This document shows positions 43,447 to 52,071 of a stretch of 64,000 bases of DNA, piece by piece; position 1 is the stretch's first letter, and every line of letters starts with the position of its first letter. The notes under the pieces were generated by a model. That model saw nothing but the letters and a program-made list of their open reading frames with translations, did no database searches and was not told the DNA's origin. Source of the stretch: JAEINY01 sp942490535 (GTDB taxonomy: Bacteria; Bacteroidota; Bacteroidia; Bacteroidales; Marinilabiliaceae); assembly GCA_942490535.1 (NCBI GenBank), contig CALNXQ010000005.1:1116001-1180000 (forward strand). Direction: 5' to 3'. A program made the position numbers and the translations under genes.

Positions 43447-44805
43447 ATGAGAAGAACATTACTTTTCGTCATGAGTGTCATGTTGGCAGGTCAAATTCAA
43501 GCACAGGATCATGACTTAGCCATCTCCCGATGGTTGTTACCACAAACCGGAGGCGCACTGGATGCCACAGAGACTGTGCGCTTTGAGATTGAAAATAAAG
43601 GGACGCTGGAGGAGACTGGTTTCACCGTGGCTTTTTCAGTGAATGGAGGAGTGTCATTTACGGAAGAGACCTTTGCCAGTGTCATCCCGGCCGGGCAAAA
43701 AAGAACGCATACTTTTGCGGCGACTGCTGATTTATCCATTGATGGTGCCAGTTATGTCATGGTGGGTAAAATAATTTTGGCCTCGGATCCCAACTTGACC
43801 AATAATGAAATAGAGGTCATTGTCGATAATCGCATCCCGGGTGACTTGTGTGATGAACCCATTGTGACCGGCCTCAACTATTATGAGACTTATACAGATA
43901 GCCGTGATTTTAGTTTTTTCAATAATGATTATGCCTATAATTCCAATTTTACAGCACCCAATTATTTATCGGATAAAGACATTGTATATAGTTTTCAGTC
44001 TTCGGTTACCTATTCTTGTGTGGATGTGTCGGTTCATTCCAACTGGGCCGGAAATTTTAATCCCGGGATAGCTCTTCATGTAATCACAGCCTGTCCTGAA
44101 GGAGCATTTAGTACGGTTAGCAGAGGATATGCTACTGGAACCCTGGATGCGGCTTTTACCGATGGCTTTTTATATGCTGCTCAAACGTATTATATTATCG
44201 TGTCTCAACGCTATTCCTACGATGCGACTTACGATCTGACGGTAAATCTCTATCAAATCACCGATTTTAAATCCTTTGGTTTTCAGTCGTTGACATCCAG
44301 TGCCGAGATCAATTATGACAACCATACCGTGGTGGTGACTATCCCCCAGGGAACCAATGTAACTGCACTGACCCCTGAATTTTCGACTTCTTTTTATGCC
44401 GATGCCTATATTGGTGGGGAATTGCAGACGAGTGGAAGCGGAACAGTTGATTTTACAAATGCGGTAAACTATTCGATAACTCTTAATATCAACCCATATA
44501 GCAGTCAGGAATGGACCGTGTCTGTCGTTGAAGGCATTCCAAATGCCATTGAATCATTGGAGGCGGAGGACATTACGATTTCACCTAATCCGGTCATTTC
44601 CGATTTGTTGGTTCAGGTGCCATTATTTGGTAATAATTACGTAAAAGTGAATGTGGTGAATAGCATTGGCACTATTGTGTATACGCAATCTAGCATCGCA
44701 TCCGCAAACATCATTTTGCCTTTGGGGCATTTGGTACAAGGAATATATTTTGTGGTGATTGAATCGGATGGAATTCAGGTTGTGAAAAAGTTTATGAAAC
44801 AATAG
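43447..44805 (+). CDS. T9SS cargo protein with CARDB-like domain and type A sorting domain
   Basis: A 452-residue secreted protein. A signal peptide (1-19, ending IQAQ) is followed by a CARDB-like beta-sandwich (about 22-130: ETVRFEIENKGTLEETGF and NLTNNEIEVIVD). A central beta domain (135-275) has paired aromatic residues. Near 280-365 lies a domain with INYDNHTVVVTIPQGTNVTAL, similar to a DUF5018-like or cadherin-like unit. The last 85 residues form a T9SS type A sorting domain (ITISPNPVISDLL to KKFMKQ). No catalytic motif was seen. It should be exported to the surface through the T9SS. Confidence 0.82.
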   Translation: MRRTLLFVMSVMLAGQIQAQDHDLAISRWLLPQTGGALDATETVRFEIENKGTLEETGFTVAFSVNGGVSFTEETFASVIPAGQKRTHTFAATADLSIDGASYVMVGKIILASDPNLTNNEIEVIVDNRIPGDLCDEPIVTGLNYYETYTDSRDFSFFNNDYAYNSNFTAPNYLSDKDIVYSFQSSVTYSCVDVSVHSNWAGNFNPGIALHVITACPEGAFSTVSRGYATGTLDAAFTDGFLYAAQTYYIIVSQRYSYDATYDLTVNLYQITDFKSFGFQSLTSSAEINYDNHTVVVTIPQGTNVTALTPEFSTSFYADAYIGGELQTSGSGTVDFTNAVNYSITLNINPYSSQEWTVSVVEGIPNAIESLEAEDITISPNPVISDLLVQVPLFGNNYVKVNVVNSIGTIVYTQSSIASANIILPLGHLVQGIYFVVIESDGIQVVKKFMKQ

Positions 44806-44832
44806 GCGGTTACTGTATTCTTGAAAAATAAC

Positions 44833-44867
44833 GCAGGCAAGTCTTGAAGGACCTGCCTGTTTTTTTG
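44833..44867 (+). terminator. Rho-independent terminator
   Basis: Stem CAGGCA/TGCCTG extended by GTC/GAC, followed by eight Ts, 28 bases after the T9SS cargo gene. Confidence 0.85.
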
Positions 44868-44984
44868 ATGCTGACTAACAGGCATGGAGGTTTATTCTGA
44901 CATGATCAAAATAAATTCACTGAAAACTAGCCATTAATACTTATTCGTCATAACTTTAAGTGTATCATACTTGTCAACTGAACT

Positions 44985-45830
44985 ATGTCTGCATTTACTA
45001 ATCCAAAAACGTTAACCATCGACCAGCTTAACCTGGTTTATTACCGGATGGGAGTAGGTCCAGCTCTTTTAATGGTGCATGGCATAACGACGTATTCCTT
45101 TATTTGGCGGAAATTAGTTCCCCTTTTGCAAGATAAGTATGAGTTGATTCTTGTGGATTTAGCCGGATGTGGAGATGCGGATAAATCCCTAGGTGTGGAT
45201 TTGTCGTTAAAACATCACGCCAAAGTATTGTGCCAGATGATTCGATTTCTAAATATCGATCGCTTACATCTGGTAGGTCATGATGTGGGAGGGGGTATTT
45301 GTCAAATCATGGCAGTGTCAGCGCCCCAATTATTCTGCAGTCTTACCCTCATCAATACCGTGGCCTACGACTTTTGGCCCGTTCAGCCCATCATTTCCAT
45401 GCGCACGCCCATTATCCGGCAATTGGCCATGGCTTGTCTGGATATCGGTGCCCTGAGATTTATTGTCAGACGCGGCATGTATCACCCGGAACGGGTGACC
45501 AAAGAGTTGATGGCATTTTTTTGGCATCCACTCAAAACCAGTGAAGGGCGTAAAGCTTTTCTCTATTTTGCCCATTGCCTCAATAATAAAGATCTCCTGG
45601 AAATTTCTGATCAGATTAGTGAACTTGCAATACCCGTTTTAATAGTGCGTGGCGATGCGGATGTTTACCTCAGTCAAAGCATTGCAGAGAAGTTACATGC
45701 CAATATTCCCGGCAGTCGATATGAATTATTGTCCACTGCGGGGCATTTCATCCAGGAGGATGAGCCGGAGCAATTGGCATACATCATGTCTCATTTTATT
45801 GAACAAGCAGATGACCATCGAACAAAATAA
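44985..45830 (+). CDS. Alpha/beta hydrolase of the dehalogenase/epoxide hydrolase type
   Basis: A 281-residue alpha/beta-hydrolase. The oxyanion region is MVHGITTYSFIW, the nucleophile elbow GHDVGG has Asp100 (not Ser) as nucleophile, and the base is His254 in GHFIQEDEP. The acid could be Asp224 or Asp226 in RGDADVYL. An Asp nucleophile is the pattern of haloalkane dehalogenases and epoxide hydrolases. The substrate is unknown. Its 3' end overlaps the start of a PAS histidine kinase gene by 20 bases, so the two are probably translated together. No signal peptide is seen, so it is cytoplasmic. Confidence 0.85.
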   Translation: MSAFTNPKTLTIDQLNLVYYRMGVGPALLMVHGITTYSFIWRKLVPLLQDKYELILVDLAGCGDADKSLGVDLSLKHHAKVLCQMIRFLNIDRLHLVGHDVGGGICQIMAVSAPQLFCSLTLINTVAYDFWPVQPIISMRTPIIRQLAMACLDIGALRFIVRRGMYHPERVTKELMAFFWHPLKTSEGRKAFLYFAHCLNNKDLLEISDQISELAIPVLIVRGDADVYLSQSIAEKLHANIPGSRYELLSTAGHFIQEDEPEQLAYIMSHFIEQADDHRTK

Positions 45831-47658
45831 ATTAATGCAGCTGGAGCTAAGAATTCGTGAGTTGGAGTTGGAGAATAATGCTCTGAATGATCGGGTTGAG
45901 GAAATCATGTTATTTGGTTTGATTTCCGAGACGCTGGAGGAGATCAATGACCAGGATCTGTTATTGGCTTCCGTACTGGAAAAGATCTCCATTTTGAAGG
46001 GTGTTTCGTTTTGTGGATGTTACAAACTCAAGAATAATGAATTAAAAAACCTGGGCGCATATTGTGCCTTTCTTACTTTGGGGTCCTATGACGGTTTAGT
46101 GGAACCATCTGAGGTGCTAAAAGGGTTGGTTCTGAAGAATTCCATTATTCGGTTTGAGTATGCTGACCATCCCGATTACATCACTTTTAAGTCGTCCATG
46201 GCACGCTTCCTGCCACAACAAGTGGTCATTTTTTCATTTCGTACACGGAGTATCGACAATGGCATCTTCCTCTTCATGGACGATGCCAAATCCAGTAATG
46301 TATTTAACGGTGACTTGTTCTTATTGCAACAAACTATACGAATGATCACTGATAAATGGGATCGTATCAATTTGATGAATGAACTGCAGCAAATGAATCT
46401 GGTGTTGGAAGACCGTGTTTCGGAACGCACGCTGGAGTTGTCGCGCATCAATTCGCGTTTGGTACGAGAGATGCAATTGCACGAAGTAACTGACCGGCAG
46501 CTAAAAGAAAGTGAGGAAAAGTACCGGCAATTGTTTAATATGGCCAATGACGCTATTTACCTGTGGGAGTTGAATGAGGAGAACAACGTGATCGGTTGCC
46601 TTGAGTCCAATAAAACAGCCTCCCTGATGACTGGCTATTCCGGCAGTGAACTGAAGCAGATGACACCAAATGAATTGATGACGCCGGAATACAGAAGCAG
46701 AGGATTGATTGAAATAACCAAACTCAAACAGAACAATGGGTATTCGTTTAAAGTATCGCATCTAAAGCGGAACGGGGCAGAAATTCCGGTAGAGATTAGC
46801 GCACGGATGTTTATGATGAATGGAAAAAAAGTAATGCTCTCCATTGTGCGCGATATTACCGAAAGTAAAGAGTATGAACAAAAATTGATTCACGCCAAGG
46901 AAAAGGCGGAAGAAGCTGATCGCCTCAAGTCCACTTTTCTGGCCAATATGAGCCATGAGATACGAACTCCCATGAATGCGATCATCGGCTTTGGTGAAAT
47001 TTTAAAACAAAATGATATCAACAACAAGGACATGCGGGTGTATACCGATATCATCTTTAAAAATAGTCTGCATCTGTTGAGTCTGATAAATGATATTGTT
47101 GACTTCTCAAAGATCGAAGCAAATCAAGTCAATATTGTGTTGGCAGAATGGAACATCAATCAAATGCTGCACGATCTTCAAATCAATGCCGTGTCGTTGC
47201 TGCATAACTACTCCAAAACGGGAATTGAACTGATGCTGGAAACGCCTCTGGATGAATCAAAAGCCACCATTCAAACCGATGGGATGAAACTGCAGCAGGT
47301 TCTCTCCAATCTAATTAGTAATGCCATTAAGTTTACCAATAAAGGATTTATTAAAATAGGGTACCGGCTAATAAATGATAATACATTGGAATTTTGTGTG
47401 ATAGATAGTGGGATTGGTATTGATAAGCAGGCACATAATAGCATCTTTGAACGCTTTGTGCAGATAAAAGAAAAAAGTACTTTCAATTTGGGAGGCACCG
47501 GATTGGGTTTAGCCATCTGTCGTAATCTTGTACAGATGATGGGGGGGTATATTCGTCTGGAGTCCGATAAAGGTCAAGGGGCAGCTTTTTATTTTACACA
47601 CCCATACCGAACCATTAGAAAAGGGGTGCCACCTTTACAGAAATCCCATCATTCATGA
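45811..47658 (+). CDS. PAS-domain sensor histidine kinase
   Basis: A 615-residue cytoplasmic kinase. The ATG at 45811 was chosen because longer frames would lie inside the hydrolase gene. An N-terminal coiled coil (5-35) leads to a GAF-like domain (about 40-190), a second coiled coil, a PAS domain (234-358: YRQLFNMANDAIYLW), then HisKA with His382 (NMSHEIRTPMNAIIGF) and HATPase_c (about 480-605: NLISNAIKF N-box, DSGIGI, GGTGLGLAICRNL). There are no membrane helices and no receiver domain, so it needs a separate response regulator, which is not in this window. The overlap with the hydrolase gene suggests the hydrolase supplies or removes its signal (inference). Confidence 0.9.
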   Translation: MTIEQNKLMQLELRIRELELENNALNDRVEEIMLFGLISETLEEINDQDLLLASVLEKISILKGVSFCGCYKLKNNELKNLGAYCAFLTLGSYDGLVEPSEVLKGLVLKNSIIRFEYADHPDYITFKSSMARFLPQQVVIFSFRTRSIDNGIFLFMDDAKSSNVFNGDLFLLQQTIRMITDKWDRINLMNELQQMNLVLEDRVSERTLELSRINSRLVREMQLHEVTDRQLKESEEKYRQLFNMANDAIYLWELNEENNVIGCLESNKTASLMTGYSGSELKQMTPNELMTPEYRSRGLIEITKLKQNNGYSFKVSHLKRNGAEIPVEISARMFMMNGKKVMLSIVRDITESKEYEQKLIHAKEKAEEADRLKSTFLANMSHEIRTPMNAIIGFGEILKQNDINNKDMRVYTDIIFKNSLHLLSLINDIVDFSKIEANQVNIVLAEWNINQMLHDLQINAVSLLHNYSKTGIELMLETPLDESKATIQTDGMKLQQVLSNLISNAIKFTNKGFIKIGYRLINDNTLEFCVIDSGIGIDKQAHNSIFERFVQIKEKSTFNLGGTGLGLAICRNLVQMMGGYIRLESDKGQGAAFYFTHPYRTIRKGVPPLQKSHHS

Positions 47659-48030
47659 TGTTAATGATCGAGCTAGTGACTGTCGTAGGACAGAGTTTTG
47701 GTAGATGATATCATGTCAGAGTATCCAATACAAATTGAGCACCTTAAACTTTACTTTTAACTGTTTAGTATGAACGGCGATCCTGATTCCTGAAGTAAAA
47801 CCCAGTTTGTCTATTGGACTTTATTCGATACTAGTGTTTTATAAATAGCAATTATTAAATGTAAAGAGACAGGCGTTTGTAAATCTTCTATTCAGGAAGA
47901 TATATCTGGGTACTTAACTTAATGGCTAAATAATGATCAATGTCCTTGGTTGGTGAAATTAAATGAATTTCGTACCTTGATAAGTGGGGGTATTTTCTTA
48001 TTTTTGCGTGAAAGAACTAAAAGGATATAA
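47659..48030. other. Intergenic region upstream of purH
   Basis: 372 bases with no gene. The last 55 hold a full Bacteroidota promoter (annotated separately). The remainder is AT-rich and shows no clear hairpin or PurR-like site. Confidence 0.55.
47977..48006 (+). promoter_or_regulatory. Promoter of the purH-mre operon
   Basis: TTG (47977-47979), 19 bases, then TATTTTTG (47999-48006), a full match to the Bacteroidota TTG-N19-TAnnTTTG consensus. It leaves about 17 untranslated bases before the purH ATG. Confidence 0.7.
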
Positions 48031-49620
48031 ATGAATACGTTAAAAAAGGTAAAATCAGCTTTGATATCCGTCTTCCATAAAGATGGATTGGATGAAATTA
48101 TTCGAACCCTGCATGCACAAGATGTAAAAATCTATTCTACAGGTGGTACGCAAGCTTTTATTGAGAGTTTAGATGTGCCTTGTAACCGAGTGGAAGATGT
48201 GACAGGTTACCCTTCTATTTTAGGCGGACGTGTGAAAACTTTACACCCAAAAGTGTTTGGTGGTATTTTGGCGCGTCGTGAGAATGAAGGTGATGTGAAG
48301 CAGTTAGGCGAATATGACATTCCTGAAATTGACCTGGTTATTGTTGATTTGTATCCTTTTGAGTCTACCGTCGCATCGGGTGCCGCAGAACAAGATATCA
48401 TTGAAAAGATTGATATTGGCGGTATTAGCTTGATTCGGGGAGCTGCAAAAAACTTTAGCGATGTAATTATCGTGCCGTCAAAAGACCAGTACGAACCCTT
48501 ATTAAAACTCTTGAAGGAAAAAAATGGGGAGTCGACCATTGAAGATCGTCGCTTCTTCGCTGCAGCTGCCTTTGCGGTTTCATCTCATTACGATTCGGCC
48601 ATCTTTAATTATTTCAATGAAGATAAACCAGGTAATGAGCGCATCAGCTTGAAAGATGGACAGGTGCTTCGTTACGGAGAAAATCCACATCAATCCGCTA
48701 CTTTCTACAAGTTCAACAATGTCAAAGAGGGAGCGGCACTGGCCAATGCCAAGGTGTTGCAAGGGAAAGAATTATCATACAATAATTTATTGGATGCTGA
48801 TGCCGCCTGGAAAGCCGCCAGTGATGCCTACCATGCCGTGATGCATATTGAAAACCGAGTGGCTGTATCAGTGATTAAGCATTTAAATCCATGTGGTTTA
48901 GCGGTAACCAATGATATTATGAAATCATTGGAACTGGCTTGGGCGGGTGACCCGATCAGTGCCTTTGGTGGTATCATTTGCTTTACCCAACAAGTAACCG
49001 GTGAGGTTGCTGAGTGGTTTGCAAAGCGTTTTGTAGAGATTATTATTGCCCCTGCATATACAGCAGAAGCATTAGAAGTCTTTGGTAAGAAGAAAAATTT
49101 GCGGGTATTGGAAACCCCTATCAAAGAAGATAAAACCGGCGAAAAACTGATTCGCTCGATTTCGGGTGGTGTATTGGTGCAGGATGAAGATGAAGGCCAG
49201 GATACAGATTTTAAAGTTGTGACCAAGCGTGAGTTTGCTGGCAACAAAATGGATTTGGCCAAATTTGGGATAACGGCTTGTAAACATCTTAAGAGTAACG
49301 CAATTGCACTAGTGACCGAAAACAAAGATGGTTCTTTCTGGTTAACAGGTGCCGGTATGGGACAGCCTAATCGTTTAGATAGCTTACGCCACCTGACCAT
49401 TCCTCGTTTCAATTTGAAAGAGGGCATTGATATTGCAGATTCTGTATTGATCTCTGATGCATTCTTCCCATTCCGCGATAGTATTGAAGCCGCCAATGAA
49501 TATGGCGTGAAATTCATCGTTGAGCCGGGCGGTAGCATCCGGGATGAAGAGGTTATTGAAGCTTGTAACGAGTTTGATATGGCCATGTTATTTACCGGAA
49601 GACGTCATTTTAAACACTAA
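48031..49620 (+). CDS. purH: Bifunctional AICAR formyltransferase/IMP cyclohydrolase
   Basis: A 529-residue enzyme for the last two steps of purine synthesis, from AICAR to IMP. The N-terminal cyclohydrolase domain (1-195) has an MGS-like fold with STGGTQAFIE, RVKTLHPKVFGG and LVIVDLYPFE. The AICAR formyltransferase domain (200-529) has RYGENPHQSA and the catalytic KHLNPCG. The length is normal. It shares a strand with the mreB operon and is 13 bases from mreB, so the genes are co-transcribed. This order, purH before mreB, occurs in other Bacteroidota (from memory). Confidence 0.97.
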   Translation: MNTLKKVKSALISVFHKDGLDEIIRTLHAQDVKIYSTGGTQAFIESLDVPCNRVEDVTGYPSILGGRVKTLHPKVFGGILARRENEGDVKQLGEYDIPEIDLVIVDLYPFESTVASGAAEQDIIEKIDIGGISLIRGAAKNFSDVIIVPSKDQYEPLLKLLKEKNGESTIEDRRFFAAAAFAVSSHYDSAIFNYFNEDKPGNERISLKDGQVLRYGENPHQSATFYKFNNVKEGAALANAKVLQGKELSYNNLLDADAAWKAASDAYHAVMHIENRVAVSVIKHLNPCGLAVTNDIMKSLELAWAGDPISAFGGIICFTQQVTGEVAEWFAKRFVEIIIAPAYTAEALEVFGKKKNLRVLETPIKEDKTGEKLIRSISGGVLVQDEDEGQDTDFKVVTKREFAGNKMDLAKFGITACKHLKSNAIALVTENKDGSFWLTGAGMGQPNRLDSLRHLTIPRFNLKEGIDIADSVLISDAFFPFRDSIEAANEYGVKFIVEPGGSIRDEEVIEACNEFDMAMLFTGRRHFKH

Positions 49621-49633
49621 TAAACCGAACCGA

Positions 49634-50659
49634 ATGGGACTCTTTTCTTTCTTGTCACAAGAAATTGCCATTGACTTGGGAACGGCCAATACCATCATCA
49701 TTCACAACGATAAAATTGTGGTGGATGAACCTTCGATTGTTGCTCTTAATCGGAAGAGTGACAAGTTAGAGGCTATTGGTGAGCGGGCTCGTCAAATGCA
49801 TGGCAAAACACATGATAATATTTATACCATTCGACCTTTGCGCGATGGTGTGATTGCCGACTTTAATGCGGCTGAGCAGATGATACGCGGCATGATCAAA
49901 ATGATCAATAACAAAAAGCGGATGTTTACGCCGTCGTTGTCCATGGTGGTTTGTATACCATCGGGAAGTACAGAGGTGGAAATTCGTGCCGTACGTGATT
50001 CCTCTGAGCATGCAGGTGGTCGTGAAGTATTCATGATTTATGAACCTATGGCAGCCGCTTTGGGTATTGGTCTGGATGTGGAAGCCCCCGAAGGCAACAT
50101 GGTGGTTGACATAGGTGGTGGTACCACAGAGATTGCTGTGATCTCACTAGGCGGGATCGTGACCAATAAGTCCATTCGCATTGCAGGTGATGACCTGACT
50201 GCTGATATCATGGAGTACATGCGTCGTCAGCACAATATTAAAGTGGGTGAACGGACGGCTGAAGAAATAAAGATTCAGGTAGGATCTGCTTTACCGGAGT
50301 TGGAAACGCCGCCAAATGATTTCATTGTACAAGGGCCAAATCAGATGACTGCTCTTCCCATTGAAGTGCCTGTATCTTATCAGGAAATCTCACATTGTCT
50401 GGAAAAATCCATTTCTAAAATTGAGACTGCTGTACTTTCAGCCTTGGAGCAAACGCCTCCTGAGCTGTACAGTGATATTGTGAAAAATGGGATATATCTG
50501 GCCGGTGGTGGCGCATTATTGCGTGGTTTGGATAAACGCTTGTCGGATAAAATCAATATTCCGTTCCACATTGCAGAAGACCCCTTGCGTGCAGTTGCCA
50601 GGGGTACTGGTATTGCATTGAAGAACCGTCACAGAGGTTTGCCTTATCTGATACGATAA
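49634..50659 (+). CDS. mreB: Rod shape-determining protein MreB
   Basis: A 341-residue actin-like protein that forms membrane-bound filaments guiding cell-wall growth. The ATG at 49634 (MGLFSFLSQ) fits; a longer frame would start inside purH. The actin fold motifs are present: phosphate 1 AIDLGTANTIII, phosphate 2 VVDIGGGTTEIAVIS, and adenosine YLAGGGALLRGLD. The amphipathic N-terminus with FSFL may contact the membrane. It starts 13 bases after purH and is followed by a hairpin before mreC. Confidence 0.97.
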   Translation: MGLFSFLSQEIAIDLGTANTIIIHNDKIVVDEPSIVALNRKSDKLEAIGERARQMHGKTHDNIYTIRPLRDGVIADFNAAEQMIRGMIKMINNKKRMFTPSLSMVVCIPSGSTEVEIRAVRDSSEHAGGREVFMIYEPMAAALGIGLDVEAPEGNMVVDIGGGTTEIAVISLGGIVTNKSIRIAGDDLTADIMEYMRRQHNIKVGERTAEEIKIQVGSALPELETPPNDFIVQGPNQMTALPIEVPVSYQEISHCLEKSISKIETAVLSALEQTPPELYSDIVKNGIYLAGGGALLRGLDKRLSDKINIPFHIAEDPLRAVARGTGIALKNRHRGLPYLIR

Positions 50660-50669
50660 TACTATTCAA

Positions 50670-50698
50670 AAAGGTCACTGTTTTGAACAGTGGCCTTT
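50670..50698 (+). terminator. Hairpin between mreB and mreC, possible partial terminator
   Basis: Thirteen-pair stem AAAGGTCACTGTT/AACAGTGGCCTTT (one G-U) with a TTG loop. Only a weak T-rich stretch (GCTTTTAAC) follows, so it may stop part of the transcripts or protect the mreB 3' end. Confidence 0.5.
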
Positions 50699-50727
50699 GC
50701 TTTTAACGGGAAACATTTGATTGCTTA

Positions 50728-51558
50728 ATGAGAAATTTCATTCGCTTTTTACTCAGACATCATTTTATCTTTTTGTTCCTCATCATTGAAATTGTTTCCC
50801 TGGTTTTGGTGTTGAACTATAATGCTTATCAAAGTTCTGTTTTTTTATCTTCTTCCAATACCTTGACCGGTGGTTTTTACAATCGCTATAACAATGCCCG
50901 TGAATATTTGATGTTGCGCCGCATTAATGAGGATTTAGCGCGTGAAAATGCCTTTTTACGCGGGCAGTTACCGGAATCGTTCCGGGCTTCAAAAGATTAT
51001 TTTAACCTCGTGTATGACAGTCTGAGTCAACAACAATATGTGTATCGCGCAGCTCGTGTTATTAATAATTCAGTGAATAAGCATTTTAATTACATTACCC
51101 TGAATAAAGGGCGGAAGCATGGTATTGAAAGAGAGATGGCGGTGATTTCTTCCAAGGGAGTGGTAGGTATTGTGAACAATGTATCTGAAAATTATTCAAC
51201 GGTTATATCTGTCTTGAATACTCGTTTGAAAATATCGGCCAAATTGGAAGAAACCGGCTATTTTGGTGCGCTGGAATGGGATGGACAAACCTTTGATCAC
51301 GCGGTACTCAATGAAATACCCAGACATGCCACTGTGAATGTGGGTGACTTGGTTGAAACCAGCGGTTATTCGGCAATCTTTCCAGAAGGGATTCTCATCG
51401 GTACGGTTCAGGAAGTCGAAAATAATGAAGGTGAGAGTTTTTATACAATTAAAGTTAAGTTGTCCGTGGATTTTAAAGATCTGGCCTTTGTAGAAGTGAT
51501 TGGTAACGCTATGCGGGAAGAACAAGTTGAATTAGAAAAGCAGACGGAAGATGATTAG
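50728..51558 (+). CDS. mreC: Rod shape-determining protein MreC
   Basis: A 276-residue bitopic protein. A membrane helix (about 10-30: FIFLFLIIEIVSLVLVLNY), a short coiled coil (55-85: LMLRRINEDLARENAFLRG) and a periplasmic beta-sandwich pair (100-265) are the normal layout. The phrases GIVNNVSENYSTVISVLN and SGYSAIFPEGILIG are typical. MreC links MreB filaments and the PBP2/RodA synthase in the envelope. It overlaps mreD by 8 bases, which points to translational coupling. Confidence 0.95.
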   Translation: MRNFIRFLLRHHFIFLFLIIEIVSLVLVLNYNAYQSSVFLSSSNTLTGGFYNRYNNAREYLMLRRINEDLARENAFLRGQLPESFRASKDYFNLVYDSLSQQQYVYRAARVINNSVNKHFNYITLNKGRKHGIEREMAVISSKGVVGIVNNVSENYSTVISVLNTRLKISAKLEETGYFGALEWDGQTFDHAVLNEIPRHATVNVGDLVETSGYSAIFPEGILIGTVQEVENNEGESFYTIKVKLSVDFKDLAFVEVIGNAMREEQVELEKQTEDD

Positions 51559-52069
51559 TTATTTACCCAGATACATATTCAATTTTTTCTTTTTTGTACT
51601 CTTGCAGGTATTGGTGCTGAACAATATCCAATTCAGTGGTTTTGTCAATCCCTATCTGTACATTTTATTCATTCTTTCATTGCCCTTTGATATACCGGGG
51701 TGGTTGCTATTGCTGCTGGGTTTCATCACTGGTTTTTCGGTGGATGTATTCAGTAATACCCCTGGTATGCATGCCGCAGCAACGGTTTTTTTGTGTTTTT
51801 TAAGACCTTATCTGTTAAGAGCTATTGCACCACGAGATGATTACCAGCCTGGAACCATTCCCATCATGCATCAATATGGCCCCGTTTGGTATTTGAAATA
51901 TGCGGCCATTTTGGTATTGGCGCATCATTTGGTATTGTTTTTTATTGAAGTGTTTTCTGTTGTGCACTTTTTTTCGACGCTTTGGCGTGCCATTGCCAGT
52001 GCGAGTTTTACGTTGATCTTGATTTTTGTAGCTCAGCTTTTTAGCATGGGAAAAAATAAAGGGAGGTAG
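51551..52069 (+). CDS. mreD: Rod shape-determining protein MreD
   Basis: A 172-residue, very hydrophobic inner-membrane protein with about five helices. The layout, including FSVDVFSNTPGMHAAATVF, is typical of MreD. It has no enzymatic role known and works with MreC and RodA. It overlaps mreC and is 2 bases from mrdA. Confidence 0.93.
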   Translation: MISYLPRYIFNFFFFVLLQVLVLNNIQFSGFVNPYLYILFILSLPFDIPGWLLLLLGFITGFSVDVFSNTPGMHAAATVFLCFLRPYLLRAIAPRDDYQPGTIPIMHQYGPVWYLKYAAILVLAHHLVLFFIEVFSVVHFFSTLWRAIASASFTLILIFVAQLFSMGKNKGR

Positions 52070-52071
52070 CT

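Noticed and set aside
45649..45810. Longer N-terminus for the histidine kinase
   Set aside because: These codons lie within the hydrolase gene in another frame and do not resemble a kinase; the ATG at 45811 is a better start.
48828..49586. A 252-codon minus-strand frame opposite purH
   Set aside because: It is a shadow of the purH coding frame; the composition is serine-rich and unlike a protein of this genome.
49520..49633. Longer N-terminus for mreB
   Set aside because: It would lie inside purH; the usual MreB start is the ATG at 49634.
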